DNA of 43,724 nt from Methylobacterium symbioticum (GTDB lineage Bacteria; Pseudomonadota; Alphaproteobacteria; Rhizobiales; Beijerinckiaceae). The position numbers were made by a program, and so were the translations under genes. Below are positions 17,662 to 26,671 of the stretch, piece by piece. Location: the NCBI RefSeq assembly GCF_902141845.1, contig NZ_CABFPH010000043.1:1-43724 (forward strand), given 5' to 3'. How positions within the stretch are numbered: position 1 is the first letter of the stretch; every line of letters begins with the position of its first letter. The notes under the pieces were generated by a model. That model was given only the letters and a program-made list of their open reading frames with translations. It made no database searches and was not told the DNA's origin.

Positions 17662-18948
17662 ATGCACGACATCCGCGCCATCCGCGACAACCCGGCCGCG
17701 TTCGACCGCGACCTCGAACGCCGCGGCCTGGCCCCCCTTTCCGCCGAGCTGATCGCGCTGGACGACGCGCGCAAGGCCGCGATCTCGGCCGCGCAGGCGA
17801 ACCAGGAGCGGCGGAATGCGCTCGCCAAGGAGATCGGCGGCGCCAAGAAGGCGAAGGACGAGGCGCGCGCTGCGGAGCTGATGGCCGAGGTCGCCCGCCT
17901 GAAGGACGAGGCGCCGGGGCTCGACGCGGCGCAGGCGGAGGCCGGAAAGGTCCTCGACGAGCGCCTCGCCGCGATCCCGAACCGGCCGAAACCGGAGGTG
18001 CCCGAGGGCGCCGACGAGCACGGCAACGTCGAATATCGCAGCTTCGCGGCGAGCCGCCCGCGCCTGACCACCGGGCGGCAGCATTTCGAGCTTGGCGAGG
18101 CCACCGGCCTGATGGATTTCGAGGCGGCGGCCAAGCTCTCCGGCTCGCGCTTCGTGGTGCTGAAAGGGCAGCTCGCGCGGCTGGAGCGGGCGCTCGGGCA
18201 GTTCATGCTCGACCTGCACACGCAGGAGCACGGCTATACGGAGGTGGTGCCTCCGGTCCTCGTGCGCGACGACGCGATGTTCGGCACGGCCCAGTTGCCG
18301 AAGTTCCGCGACGACCAGTTCGCGGCGGGCGACGGCTTCTGGCTGATCCCCACCGCCGAGGTCCCGCTGACCAACCTCGTGCGCGAGTCGATCCTCGCCG
18401 AGGACGCGCTGCCGTTGCGCTTCACCGCGCTCACCCCCTGCTTCCGGGCCGAGGCCGGGGCGGCGGGGCGCGACACCCGCGGCATGCTGCGCCAGCACCA
18501 GTTCAACAAGGTGGAACTCGTCTCGATCACCGCGCCGGAGAAGTCCGAGGAGGAGCACGAGCGCATGCTCGCCTGCGCCGAGGCGGTGCTGAAGAAGCTC
18601 GACCTCACCTACCGGGTGATGACCCTCTGCACCGGCGACATGGGCTTCGCCTCGCAGAAGACCTACGACATTGAGGTCTGGGTGCCGGGCCAGGAGACCT
18701 ATCGCGAGATCTCGTCCTGCTCGGTCTGCGGCGACTTCCAGGCGCGGCGGATGAACGCACGCTACCGCCCGAAGGAGGGCAAGGGCGTCTCGTACGTTCA
18801 CACCCTCAACGGCTCCGGCGTCGCGGTCGGCCGCGCGCTGATCGCCGTGATGGAGAATTACCAGAACCCGGACGGCAGCGTCACGATCCCGTCCGTCCTC
18901 CAGCCCTATATGGGCGGCCTGAACCGGATCGAGGGGCCTGCCAGCTGA
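17662..18948 (+). CDS. serS: Seryl-tRNA synthetase
   Basis: A 428-residue class II synthetase that charges tRNA-Ser and tRNA-Sec-type acceptors. The protein begins [20 protein letters not shown], as is standard. An N-terminal antiparallel coiled coil (about residues 30-105, [20 protein letters not shown]) binds the long variable arm. Motif 2 lies in [20 protein letters not shown] and motif 3 in [19 protein letters not shown], and [15 protein letters not shown] carries the serine-pocket residues. Length is normal. I chose the ATG at 17662; the frame is open upstream but without homology. The stop overlaps the surE start by one base (TGATG). It heads the serS-surE-pcm-nlpD cluster that is conserved across proteobacteria. 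Confidence 0.97.
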   Translation: MHDIRAIRDNPAAFDRDLERRGLAPLSAELIALDDARKAAISAAQANQERRNALAKEIGGAKKAKDEARAAELMAEVARLKDEAPGLDAAQAEAGKVLDERLAAIPNRPKPEVPEGADEHGNVEYRSFAASRPRLTTGRQHFELGEATGLMDFEAAAKLSGSRFVVLKGQLARLERALGQFMLDLHTQEHGYTEVVPPVLVRDDAMFGTAQLPKFRDDQFAAGDGFWLIPTAEVPLTNLVRESILAEDALPLRFTALTPCFRAEAGAAGRDTRGMLRQHQFNKVELVSITAPEKSEEEHERMLACAEAVLKKLDLTYRVMTLCTGDMGFASQKTYDIEVWVPGQETYREISSCSVCGDFQARRMNARYRPKEGKGVSYVHTLNGSGVAVGRALIAVMENYQNPDGSVTIPSVLQPYMGGLNRIEGPAS

Positions 18949-19712
18949 TGCGCATTCTCGTCACCAACGACGACGGCATCCACGCGCCGGGCCTCGCCAC
19001 CCTGGAGGAGATCGCCCGCGAGATCTCGGACGACGTCTGGGTGGTGGCGCCCGAGAGCGACCAGTCGGGCGTGTCGCACTCGCTCTCGCTGAACGATCCG
19101 CTGCGCCTGCGCCAGGTCTCCGAGACGCGCTTCGCCATCAAGGGCACGCCCTCCGACTGCGTGATCATGGGCGTGCGCCACATCCTCGGCGACCAGCCGC
19201 CGGACCTCGTGCTGTCGGGGGTCAACCGCGGCCAGAACGTCGCCGAGGACGTGACCTATTCCGGCACGATCGCGGCGGCGATGGAGGGCACCATCCTCGG
19301 CGTGAAGGCGATCGCCATGAGCCAGGCCTATGGGCCGGGCGGGCGCGGCAATGTCCGCTGGCACTGCGCCCGCACGCACGGGCCCCGGGTCGTGCGGCAG
19401 ATCCTCGATGTGGGCTTCGATCCCGGCATCCTCGTCAACGTGAACTTCCCCGATTGCGAGCCGGAGGAGGTCGCCGGCATCGCGGTCGCGGCGCAGGGGC
19501 AGCGCAACCAGGCGCTGCTGGCCATCGATGCGCGCACGGACGGGCGGGGCAATCCCTATTTCTGGCTGGCCTTCGCCAAGGCGCGGTTCGAGCCGGGCAA
19601 CGGCTCCGACCTCAAGGCGATCGCCGAGAAGCGGATCTCGGTGACGCCGCTGCGCCTCGACCTCACCGACGAGCCGACCCTGACCCGCTTCGCGCAAGCC
19701 TTCGCCGGCTGA
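18948..19712 (+). CDS. surE: 5'/3'-nucleotidase SurE
   Basis: A 254-residue metal-dependent nucleoside-monophosphate phosphatase of the SurE survival protein family. The N-terminal metal site is [16 protein letters not shown] (DD plus Asn), and [17 protein letters not shown] holds the active Ser and phosphate-binding residues. [26 protein letters not shown] contains the conserved Asn ligand and SGT loop. C-terminal strands mediate dimer swapping. It dephosphorylates nucleotides or exopolyphosphate and helps stationary-phase survival in other bacteria. Start and stop overlap or nearly touch neighbours (one base with serS, four bases before pcm), so one transcript is likely. Confidence 0.97.
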   Translation: MRILVTNDDGIHAPGLATLEEIAREISDDVWVVAPESDQSGVSHSLSLNDPLRLRQVSETRFAIKGTPSDCVIMGVRHILGDQPPDLVLSGVNRGQNVAEDVTYSGTIAAAMEGTILGVKAIAMSQAYGPGGRGNVRWHCARTHGPRVVRQILDVGFDPGILVNVNFPDCEPEEVAGIAVAAQGQRNQALLAIDARTDGRGNPYFWLAFAKARFEPGNGSDLKAIAEKRISVTPLRLDLTDEPTLTRFAQAFAG

Positions 19713-19716
19713 GCGC

Positions 19717-20370
19717 GTGGAGGACGCGGAGCCCGGAGCCGGGGCGGGCGACGCGCAGGCGGCGGAGAACGCCGCCTTCGTGATGGCCCTGCGCGGCCGG
19801 GGCCTGCGCGACACCGCCCTGCTGCGGGCCTTCGAAAGGGTGCCGCGCGCCCGCTTCGCCCGGCCCGAGCACCGGGAGCTCGCCCGGCGGGACATCGCCC
19901 TGCCGCTGCCCTGCGGCGCGGCGATGACGGCGCCGGCCACGGTCGCGGCCATGCTGGCGCTGCTGCGCCTCGCGCCGGGCCAGAGCGTCCTCGAGATCGG
20001 CACCGGCTCCGGCTACGTCACCGCCCTCATGGCCGATCTCGGCGCCGTGGTGACGAGCCTGGAGCGCTACGCCACCCTCGTCGGGCAGGCCCGCGCGCGG
20101 CTGGGCAGCGCCGGCCCGCGCGTGCTGCACGCGGACGGCCTCGCCCCGGTCGAGGGCCGCTACGACCGCATCCTCGTCCATGGCAGCGTGCCCGCGCTGA
20201 AGCCGCACTGGCTCGCCGCGCTCGAGCCCGGTGGCCGCCTCGTCACGGGGCTCCTGGACGCGGCGGGCGGCTGCCGCCTCGCCGCCTATCTGCGCGACAC
20301 CGATGGCTGCGATGCCGGCCCCACGGCCCGCCTCGCCGCCCTGGTCCCGGGACGGGCGCTGGCCACCTGA
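19717..20370 (+). CDS. pcm: Protein-L-isoaspartate O-methyltransferase
   Basis: A 217-residue SAM-dependent methyltransferase that repairs isoaspartyl damage in ageing proteins. It starts at GTG four bases after surE. Conserved parts are FERVPRARFARPEHRELA, the active-site region PCGAAMTAPATVAAML (equivalent to the GQTISQP motif), and the SAM-binding VLEIGTGSGYVTALMADL. YDRILVHGSVPALKPHWLAAL follows. The active loop usually reads TISxP with a Ser that contacts the substrate; here it is MTAPATV, an altered version seen in many alphaproteobacteria. Gene order surE-pcm-nlpD supports the assignment. A hairpin downstream at 20382-20398 may end the transcript. Confidence 0.93.
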   Translation: MEDAEPGAGAGDAQAAENAAFVMALRGRGLRDTALLRAFERVPRARFARPEHRELARRDIALPLPCGAAMTAPATVAAMLALLRLAPGQSVLEIGTGSGYVTALMADLGAVVTSLERYATLVGQARARLGSAGPRVLHADGLAPVEGRYDRILVHGSVPALKPHWLAALEPGGRLVTGLLDAAGGCRLAAYLRDTDGCDAGPTARLAALVPGRALAT

Positions 20371-20381
20371 GACGACATCCG

Positions 20382-20398
20382 CGATCCCGACGGGATCG
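20382..20398 (+). terminator. Short hairpin after pcm, possible terminator
   Basis: CGATCCCG and CGGGATCG form perfect 8-base arms around a single A, 12 bases after the pcm stop. No T-run follows, so Rho-independent termination would be weak. The remaining bases up to nlpD include an AT-richer stretch (20500-20535) that probably holds the nlpD promoter. Confidence 0.4.
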
Positions 20399-20572
20399 AT
20401 CGGATGGCGGAGGGTCCGGGCCGGGGCGGCAGCGCGACCGTGTGCGGGCCCGCACCGAGGCTCCCGCGCAAGGTTACCCGGGACAGCCGAACGTGGTTTA
20501 CGAGAACACTTGTTTAACCTGAATCCGCTTTGAATGGTCGCATCAAGTTGCGTCAGGCAAACGGGTGCGTCG

Positions 20573-22078
20573 ATGCGGGGTCGCGGTGCGGGACTGGGGG
20601 TTCGGACGCTGTCGCGCGTCGCCCTCATCGGGATGATAGGCGGCGGCACCGCCGCTTGCTCGTCCGATACGATGCGGTTCGGCGAGCCGTTCAGCAATCC
20701 GTTCGCCTCGAACCTGGCGAGCGAGCCCGCCGCCACGGGCAGCCTGCCCGACGGCGAGCTGCCGCCCGCCCCCGCGCTCCGCACCGGCCGCATCCAGTCC
20801 GAGGCGCTCGGCGCCCCGGCCGCGCCGATCACCCCGCGTTCCGCCCCGGTGGCGAGCGCGCCGGCGAGTGCGCGCCTGTCGGCGCCCACCCGCGTCGCCT
20901 CGACGGGCGCCGCCGGCTGGAGCAGCTCGGGCGGCACCACGATCATCGTCTCGCAGAACGACAGCCTCAACCAGATGTCGACCCGCTTCGGCGTGCCGGC
21001 CTCGGCGATCCTCCAGGCCAACGGCCTGACGAGCGCCAGCCAGGTCACGCCCGGCCGCCAGCTCGTGATCCCCGTCTACAACGCCTCGGGCATGAACCCG
21101 GCCGCCTCGCCCGCCCCGATGAGCGCCCGCACCGTGCCGGCCGCCCCGTCCGAGCGCGTGAAGGCCGCCGAGGCCAAGCGCCAGGACGAGGCCAAGGAGG
21201 CGGCGAAGGAGGCGGCGAAGGAATCCGCGCGCAAGGCGGCCGACGCCAAGCGCGAGAAGGAGGCCGAGGCGCGCCGCCTCGCCGAGAAGCAGGCCGAGGA
21301 GAAGGCCCGCAAGGAGGCCGCCCTGAAGGAGGCCGACAAGAAGAAGCACGTCCGCCCGGGCCAGATCGCCAAGGCGGATGCGAAGCCCGATGCCAAGGCG
21401 GAGGCCAAGGCCGAGGCGAAGGCCCGGGCCGAGGCGGAGGCCAAGCTCGCCAAGGCCGACGCCGCCAAGGAGGCCGCCAAGAAGCTCGCCGAGGCCAAGG
21501 CCGCCAAGGCCAATGCCGAGAAGGCCGCGAGCGCGGAGAAGGCCGCCGAGAAGTCCTCCAAGACCACGGCCGAGAAGGCTGCCGAGAAGATCGCCGCCGA
21601 GAAGAAGGCGGAGGCCAAGCCCGAGAAGGTCGCCGCCAAGGCGCCCGAGAAGGCTCCGGAGAAGCCCGAGCCCGCCAGCACCGGCTCGGTCGCGGCGCCT
21701 GCCGCCGCCGACCAGAACTTCCGCTGGCCGGCCAAGGGCCGCGTGATCTCGGGCTACGGCACCTCGGGCAACGAGGGCATCAACATCGCGGTGCCCGAGG
21801 GTACGGCGGTGAAGGCCGCCGAGGACGGCACGGTCGCCTATGCCGGCTCCGACGTGAAGGGCTACGGCAAGCTCGTGCTGGTGCGGCATTCGAACGGCTA
21901 CGTCTCGGCCTACGCCCATAACGGCGAGATCGACGTGAAGCCCGGCGAGAAGGTGAAGCGCGGCCAGACGATCGCCAAGTCCGGCGCCTCGGGCAACGTG
22001 ACCTCGCCCCAGCTCCACTTCGAGATCCGCAAGGGCGGCGCGCCGGTCGACCCGATGAGCCAGCTCGCCAGCAACTGA
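20573..22078 (+). CDS. nlpD: NlpD-like LysM/M23 (LytM) lipoprotein, probable amidase activator
   Basis: A 501-residue envelope protein. I chose ATG 20573 because it starts the signal sequence directly; ATG 20534 adds 13 residues with no ribosome-binding site. The signal peptide ends at GMIGGGTAAC, a poor lipobox but with Cys in place. A LysM domain (about residues 122-168, QNDSLNQMSTRFGVPASAIL) binds peptidoglycan. Residues about 197-362 are a charged Ala/Lys/Glu-rich helix, and a LytM domain occupies about 394-490. In that domain the first zinc motif HxGxD is replaced by NEGIN, while AYAHNGE and LHFEIRKGG remain. E. coli NlpD also lacks these ligands and activates AmiC, so this protein is probably a non-enzymatic amidase activator at the septum. 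Confidence 0.9.
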   Translation: MRGRGAGLGVRTLSRVALIGMIGGGTAACSSDTMRFGEPFSNPFASNLASEPAATGSLPDGELPPAPALRTGRIQSEALGAPAAPITPRSAPVASAPASARLSAPTRVASTGAAGWSSSGGTTIIVSQNDSLNQMSTRFGVPASAILQANGLTSASQVTPGRQLVIPVYNASGMNPAASPAPMSARTVPAAPSERVKAAEAKRQDEAKEAAKEAAKESARKAADAKREKEAEARRLAEKQAEEKARKEAALKEADKKKHVRPGQIAKADAKPDAKAEAKAEAKARAEAEAKLAKADAAKEAAKKLAEAKAAKANAEKAASAEKAAEKSSKTTAEKAAEKIAAEKKAEAKPEKVAAKAPEKAPEKPEPASTGSVAAPAAADQNFRWPAKGRVISGYGTSGNEGINIAVPEGTAVKAAEDGTVAYAGSDVKGYGKLVLVRHSNGYVSAYAHNGEIDVKPGEKVKRGQTIAKSGASGNVTSPQLHFEIRKGGAPVDPMSQLASN

Positions 22079-22099
22079 TCCGTCCGGACGAGATCGAGG

Positions 22100-22123
22100 A
22101 CGGCGGCCCGCGCGGGCCGCCGT
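22100..22123 (+). terminator. Perfect 24-base palindrome after nlpD
   Basis: ACGGCGGCCCGC is followed directly by its reverse complement, 22 bases after the nlpD stop and 16 bases before the end of the convergent DUF815 gene. It should form a very stable hairpin in either transcript. Only a short TTCGCGTTT tract follows. Confidence 0.65.
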
Positions 22124-22138
22124 TCGCGTTTGCGGGCC

Positions 22139-23008
22139 TCAGCCGAGCGTCTGGCCGAGCCGCCCGGCGAGATCCTGGATGAACTGGAAGGCGGTGCGGC
22201 CCGAGCGCGACCCGCGCGTCGTCGCCCATTCGAGCGCCTCGGCGCGCAGCCGCTCCGGCTCCACGGCGAGCCCGTGATGGTCCACATAGGCGCGGATCAT
22301 CGCGAGATAATCGTCCTGGCTGCATTTGTGGAAGCCGAGCCAGAGGCCGAACCGGTCCGACAGCGAGACCTTCTCCTCCACCGCCTCGCCGGGATTGATC
22401 GCGGTCGAGCGCTCGTTCTCGACCATCTCGCGGGCGAGCAGGTGGCGCCGGTTCGAGGTCGCGTAGAACAGGACGTTGGCCGGGCGGCCCTCGATGCCGC
22501 CGTCGAGCGCCGTCTTCAGCGACTTGTAGGAGGTGTCGTCCGCGTCGAAGGAGAGGTCGTCGCAGAACACGATCCAGCGGTGCGGGTCCGGGCGGAGCAG
22601 GGCCATCAGGTCGGGCAGGGCCTCGATGTCCTCGCGGTGGATCTCGACGAGCTTCATCGGCAAAGCGCCCGCGGGCCGCGTGGCGTTCACCTCGGCCTGC
22701 ACCGCCTTGACGAGGGAGGACTTGCCCATGCCGCGCGCGCCCCAGAGCAGCGCGTTGTTGGCCGGCAGTCCCTTGGCGAAGCGGCCGGTATTCTCGGCCA
22801 GGATGTCGCGGTTGCGGTCGATGCCGGTGAGCAGGCCCATCTCGACGCGGTTCACATGCGGCACCGGCTGCAGGCGCCGGTCCGGCCCCCAGACGAAGGC
22901 GTCGGCCTGCGTCACGTCGGTCGGCGTTCGCTCGGGGGGAGCCGCGCGCTCCAGCGCGGTGGCGATCCGCTCCAGGAGCGGCAGCAGGGTATCGAGGGTC
23001 GTGGTCAT
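22139..23008 (-). CDS. DUF815 AAA-type ATPase
   Basis: A 289-residue cytoplasmic P-loop ATPase of the DUF815 family. Walker A is LLWGARGMGKSSLVKAV (about residues 88-104). Walker B is probably WIVFCDDLSFD (about 150-160), and TSNRRHLLAREMV supplies a sensor-like segment. The C-terminal lid contains FGLWLGFHKCSQDDYLAMI. The N-terminal 80 residues include ADAFVWGPDRRLQPVPHVNR, the family's conserved lead-in. Members are widespread in alpha- and betaproteobacteria and resemble DnaA/Cdc6-like AAA proteins, but no function is established. It stands alone, divergent from yajC-secDF and convergent with nlpD. Confidence 0.9.
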   Translation of the reverse strand: MTTTLDTLLPLLERIATALERAAPPERTPTDVTQADAFVWGPDRRLQPVPHVNRVEMGLLTGIDRNRDILAENTGRFAKGLPANNALLWGARGMGKSSLVKAVQAEVNATRPAGALPMKLVEIHREDIEALPDLMALLRPDPHRWIVFCDDLSFDADDTSYKSLKTALDGGIEGRPANVLFYATSNRRHLLAREMVENERSTAINPGEAVEEKVSLSDRFGLWLGFHKCSQDDYLAMIRAYVDHHGLAVEPERLRAEALEWATTRGSRSGRTAFQFIQDLAGRLGQTLG

Positions 23009-23190
23009 GCGGTCGGGACACGTCTCGCATCGGGAACGACTGGGCGCTTACACCCGCTCGACCGTCCGGATCCAGCGTGAAGCCGGGATGAGATCCTGGT
23101 GAGATCCTGGCGAAGTCCAAGTGGAGATCGAAGACGGATCCGGACCTGACGCAAGTCGGGGACGCGGCGTCGCGGAGGCCCAAGCCGGCG

Positions 23191-23218
23191 TTGCTTTCGG
23201 GTCGTCCCTGGCTATAGT
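23191..23218 (+). promoter_or_regulatory. Likely sigma-70 promoter of the yajC-secDF operon
   Basis: TTGCTT (23191-23196) and TATAGT (23213-23218) are separated by 16 bases and stand about 70 bases before yajC. The surrounding 279-base gap also serves the divergent DUF815 gene and contains an 11-base tandem duplication (TGAGATCCTGG at 23089 and 23100). Confidence 0.6.
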
Positions 23219-23287
23219 CCGCGCGCTTTCGACAAGGCCCGGCGCCGCGAGCCTGCGCGCCGGCCTTCGCATTTTGTGGAGACGCGC

Positions 23288-23620
23288 TTGATCACCCCCG
23301 CCTTCGCGCAAGGGGCCGCCGCCGCAGGCGGCGCGGAGATCGCCTTGCAGGTGGTTCCGTTCGTCCTCATCTTCGTGATCATGTATTTCCTGATCCTGAG
23401 ACCGCAGCAGAAGCGGGTCAAGGATCATCAGGCCCTGATCAAGAACGTGCGCCGCGACGACACCATCGTCACCACCGGCGGGCTGATCGGCCGCGTGACG
23501 AAGGTGCAGGACGAGGCCTCCGAGATCGAGGTCGAGATCGCGCCGAACGTGCGGGTGCGGGTCGTCCGCGCCATGATCTCCGAGGTCCGCGTCAAGGGCG
23601 GCCCGGTCAAGGCCGCCTGA
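23288..23620 (+). CDS. yajC: Preprotein translocase subunit YajC
   Basis: A 110-residue accessory subunit of the Sec translocon. I prefer the TTG at 23288 because GGAG lies seven bases upstream and homologues begin MITPAFAQ; a GTG at 23276 would add four residues. A single membrane helix VVPFVLIFVIMYFLILRPQQ ends in the signature LRPQQKR. The cytoplasmic domain includes DHQALIKNVRRDDTIVTTGG and GRVTKV. It forms a subcomplex with SecD and SecF that uses the proton gradient to finish protein export. secD starts 65 bases downstream and secF follows, so the operon is the conserved yajC-secD-secF. Confidence 0.96.
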   Translation: MITPAFAQGAAAAGGAEIALQVVPFVLIFVIMYFLILRPQQKRVKDHQALIKNVRRDDTIVTTGGLIGRVTKVQDEASEIEVEIAPNVRVRVVRAMISEVRVKGGPVKAA

Positions 23621-23685
23621 CGCGGCAGTCCCGCGCGACGCCCGTCCCCCGCGGCGGGCCTTGAGACAACAAGAGACGACGGCGG

Positions 23686-25293
23686 ATGTTGCGCTTTTCC
23701 CGTTCGAAGATCATCGCGACGCTCGCCGTCATCCTGATCGGCCTGAGCCTGGCCGTGCCGAGCTTCTTCCCGGCCGACAGCCGGAAGGCGTTCATGGCCT
23801 CGCTGCCCTCGTGGTTCCCGAGCTGGATCGTGCCGACCCGGGCCATCGTGCTCGGCCTCGATCTCCAGGGCGGCTCGCAGCTCCTCCTCGAAGTCGACCA
23901 GAACGAGCTCGTCGCCTCGCAGGCCAAGGGCCTGCGCGACGACGTGCGCCGCATCCTGCAGCAGGAGAGCGTGCGCGCCGATGGCGGCATCGCCCTCCAG
24001 CCCCGCGGCGTACAGGTCCGCATCGCGGACGCGGCGGCGCGCGCCAAGGTCATGCCGAAGCTGCGCGAGCTCGCCCAGCCGATCTCCAACGCGCTGGTCG
24101 GCCAGACCGGGGCCCGCACCCTCGACATCACCGAGCAGCCGGACGGGCTGATCCGCCTCGCGCTCACCGATGCCGGCATCACCGACCGCACCCGCCGCGC
24201 GGTGAGCCAGGGCATCGAGGTCATCCGCCGCCGTCTCGATTCCACGGGCACCACCGAGCCCTCGATCCAGCAGCAGGGCTCCGACCGCATCCTGATCCAG
24301 GTGCCCGGCGAGCAGAACCCGGAGCGGCTGGAGAAGCTCCTCGGCTCCACCGCCAAGCTCGAGTTCCGCATGCTCGCCGACTCGCCCTCGGGCGATGTCG
24401 ACCTGCTGCCCTCGCGTGACGAGAAGGGCGCCAAGGTGCCGGTTGAGCGCCGGGTCATGGCCGATGGCGGCGACCTCACCGACGCGCAGCCGGCCTTCGA
24501 CCAGCAGTCCCACGAGCCGATGGTGAGCTTCAAGTTCAACCTGAAGGGCGCGCAGCGCTTCGGGCAGGCCACCGCCGAGAACGTCGGCCGCCGCATGGCG
24601 ATCGTGCTCGACAACGAGGTGGTCTCGGCCCCGGTGATCCGCACCGCCATCACCGGCGGCTCGGGCCAGATCACCGGCAACTTCTCGGTGCAGCAGGCCA
24701 ACGACCTCTCCGTGCTGCTCCGCGCCGGCGCGCTGCCGGCGAAGTTCACGGTGGTGGAGCGCCGCGTCGTCGGCCCCGGCCTCGGCCGCGACTCCATCGA
24801 GGCCGGCAAGCTCGCGACCCTCGTCGCGGCCGGCCTCGTCATCGCCTTCATGTTCGCGACCTACGGCACCTTCGGCTTCATCGCGAACATCGCCCTCATC
24901 GTGCATGTGGGCCTGATCCTCGGCCTGATGTCGGTGCTCGAGGCGACGATGACCTTGCCCGGCATCGCCGGCATCGTGCTCACCATCGGCACCGCTGTCG
25001 ATTCGAACGTGCTGATCTACGAGCGCATGCGCGAGGAATCCCGCGCCGGGCGCTCGCTGATCTCGGCGCTCCAGGCCGGCTTCGACCGGGCGTTCGCCAC
25101 CATCATCGACTCGAACTCGACCATGGCGATCGCGGCGCTGATCCTGTTCTTCCTGGGCTCCGGCCCGGTGAAGGGCTTCGCCGTGGTGTTCATCCTCGGC
25201 ATCCTGACGACCGTCATCACCGCCGTGACCCTGACCCGGATGATGATCGCCGTCTGGTACAAGACCTTCCGGCCCAAGGCCCTGCCGTTCTGA
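23686..25293 (+). CDS. secD: Protein translocase subunit SecD
   Basis: A 535-residue RND-superfamily membrane protein. The first helix lies near residues 8-28. The P1 region begins with VLGLDLQGGSQLLLEVD, the D1 motif of SecD. The large periplasmic domain includes GIEVIRRRLDSTGTTEPSIQ and IQVPGEQNPERLEKLLGSTA. The C-terminal six-helix bundle starts with GPGLGRDSIEAGKLATLVAA, and conserved Asp for proton relay lies in TIGTAVDSNVLIYERMREE. Length is typical of the alphaproteobacterial short SecD (E. coli has 615). It helps pull preproteins into the periplasm. It lies second in the yajC-secD-secF operon, with a TTTAACT tract between secD and secF. Confidence 0.97.
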   Translation: MLRFSRSKIIATLAVILIGLSLAVPSFFPADSRKAFMASLPSWFPSWIVPTRAIVLGLDLQGGSQLLLEVDQNELVASQAKGLRDDVRRILQQESVRADGGIALQPRGVQVRIADAAARAKVMPKLRELAQPISNALVGQTGARTLDITEQPDGLIRLALTDAGITDRTRRAVSQGIEVIRRRLDSTGTTEPSIQQQGSDRILIQVPGEQNPERLEKLLGSTAKLEFRMLADSPSGDVDLLPSRDEKGAKVPVERRVMADGGDLTDAQPAFDQQSHEPMVSFKFNLKGAQRFGQATAENVGRRMAIVLDNEVVSAPVIRTAITGGSGQITGNFSVQQANDLSVLLRAGALPAKFTVVERRVVGPGLGRDSIEAGKLATLVAAGLVIAFMFATYGTFGFIANIALIVHVGLILGLMSVLEATMTLPGIAGIVLTIGTAVDSNVLIYERMREESRAGRSLISALQAGFDRAFATIIDSNSTMAIAALILFFLGSGPVKGFAVVFILGILTTVITAVTLTRMMIAVWYKTFRPKALPF

Positions 25294-25337
25294 CCCTTTA
25301 ACTGGGGAGCCCGACCTTCCCGAGCACGAGACCGACC

Positions 25338-26282
25338 ATGCGCCTGCTCCGCCTCTGGCCCGACGAGTCGCACTTCGACTTCATGCGCTACCGGCGCTTC
25401 AGCTTTCCGCTGTCCGCGCTCCTCTCGGTGGCGACGGTTGTGCTGTTCATCACGATCGGGCTGAACTTCGGCATCGACTTCAAGGGCGGCACGCTGGTCG
25501 AGCTGCAGGCGAAGTCCGGCAAGGCGGATGTGGCGGCGGTGCGCCACACCGCCAACAGCTTCGGCTTCGGCGAGTCGGAGGTGCAGGAGCTCGGCGGCGA
25601 GGGCCAGATCCTCGTGCGCTTCCCGCTCCAGGCGGGCGAGCAGGGCCAGACCGCGGTGATGAACAAGGCGCACGCCGCCTTCGACGCCGATTACGACTTC
25701 CGCCGCACCGAGACGGTGGGCCCGCGCGTCTCGGGCGAGCTCGTCCAGTCGGGCACGCTCGGCGTCGTGCTCTCGGTCGTGGCCGTGCTGCTCTATCTCT
25801 GGTTCCGCTTCGAGCGGGAGCTGGCGCTCGGCGCCATCGTCGGCACGCTGCACGACATCGTGCTGACCGTCGGCATCTTCATCATCACCCGCATCGAGTT
25901 CAACATGACCTCGATCGCCGCGATCCTGACCATCGTCGGCTACTCGCTCAACGAGACGGTGGTGGTGTTCGACCGGACCCGCGAGCTGATGCGCCGCTAC
26001 AAGACCATCCCGACCGTCGAGCTGCTCAACCTGTCGATCAACTCGACCATGTCGCGCACGGTGATGACCTCGATCTCCACCGCCCTGTCGCTGCTGGCGC
26101 TGGTCCTGTTCGGCGGCGAGGCGATCAAGGGCTTCGCGGTGGTGATGCTCTGCGGCGTCGTCATCTGCACCTATTCGGCGATCTTCGTCTCGACGCCGGT
26201 GCTGATCTATCTCGGCCTGATGCTGTCCGGCGTGAAGCGTGCCCAGGAGGGCCGCGGCGGGCTGCCCCAGGCCGCCGAGTAG
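25338..26282 (+). CDS. secF: Protein translocase subunit SecF
   Basis: A 314-residue partner of SecD. The start MRLLRLWPDESHFDFMRYRR is common in Rhizobiales, followed by TM1 (LLSVATVVLFITIGLNFGID) and the D1-type motif FGIDFKGGTLVELQ. The periplasmic domain is short. The C-terminal five-helix RND bundle has IVGYSLNETVVVFDRTREL (D4 motif) and NSTMSRTVMTSISTALSLLA (D5 motif). It works with SecD and YajC in late export. The next gene starts eight bases after the stop, so the Sec operon extends into two respiratory assembly-factor homologues. Confidence 0.97.
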   Translation: MRLLRLWPDESHFDFMRYRRFSFPLSALLSVATVVLFITIGLNFGIDFKGGTLVELQAKSGKADVAAVRHTANSFGFGESEVQELGGEGQILVRFPLQAGEQGQTAVMNKAHAAFDADYDFRRTETVGPRVSGELVQSGTLGVVLSVVAVLLYLWFRFERELALGAIVGTLHDIVLTVGIFIITRIEFNMTSIAAILTIVGYSLNETVVVFDRTRELMRRYKTIPTVELLNLSINSTMSRTVMTSISTALSLLALVLFGGEAIKGFAVVMLCGVVICTYSAIFVSTPVLIYLGLMLSGVKRAQEGRGGLPQAAE

Positions 26283-26290
26283 GGGGCTCC

Positions 26291-26671
26291 GTGGCAGGGT
26301 TCGAAGCCGGCTTCCTGCCGGGGCGCTGGCCGATCGACGCCTACGGCAATGGCGGCTTCCGCTTCGGGGACATGTCGCATCGCGGCTCGATCCTGGTCCT
26401 GCCCTCCGGCATCCGCGCCTGGGACGTCGCCGACCCGCGCGCCGTCGACCGTAACGCCCTGCGGCCCGTCCAGGCGGAGGCCGAGACGATCGACCTCCTC
26501 CTCGTCGGCACCGGTGCCGAGATCGCGGCACTGCCGCCCGATCTGCGGAGCTGGCTGAAGGGCTTCGGCGTCGGGCTCGACGTGATGCAGACCGGCGCGG
26601 CGGCCCGCACCTACAACATCCTGGTGGCCGAGAACCGCAAGGTCGCCGCCGCCCTGGTCGCGGTGGCATGA
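26291..26671 (+). CDS. Mth938/NDUFAF3-like domain protein
   Basis: A 126-residue cytoplasmic protein starting at GTG, eight bases after secF. It is a single Mth938 (DUF498) domain: IDAYGNGGFRFGDMSHRGSI near the N-terminus, RAWDVADPRAVD, LLLVGTGAEIAALPPDLRSW, and DVMQTGAAARTYNILVAENR near the end. The family includes human NDUFAF3, an assembly factor for the peripheral arm of respiratory complex I. The bacterial protein lies next to secF in many alphaproteobacteria, which has been noted in the mitochondrial literature (from memory). It is coupled to the next gene, an NDUFAF6-like protein, by overlap. A role in complex I assembly is inference. Confidence 0.9.
   Translation: MAGFEAGFLPGRWPIDAYGNGGFRFGDMSHRGSILVLPSGIRAWDVADPRAVDRNALRPVQAEAETIDLLLVGTGAEIAALPPDLRSWLKGFGVGLDVMQTGAAARTYNILVAENRKVAAALVAVA

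Noticed and set aside
21180..21660. Dense repeats of GCCAAG/GCCGAG units that resemble a tandem repeat array
   Set aside because: They are codons for the Ala/Lys/Glu-rich helix of the NlpD-like protein with no exact long unit.
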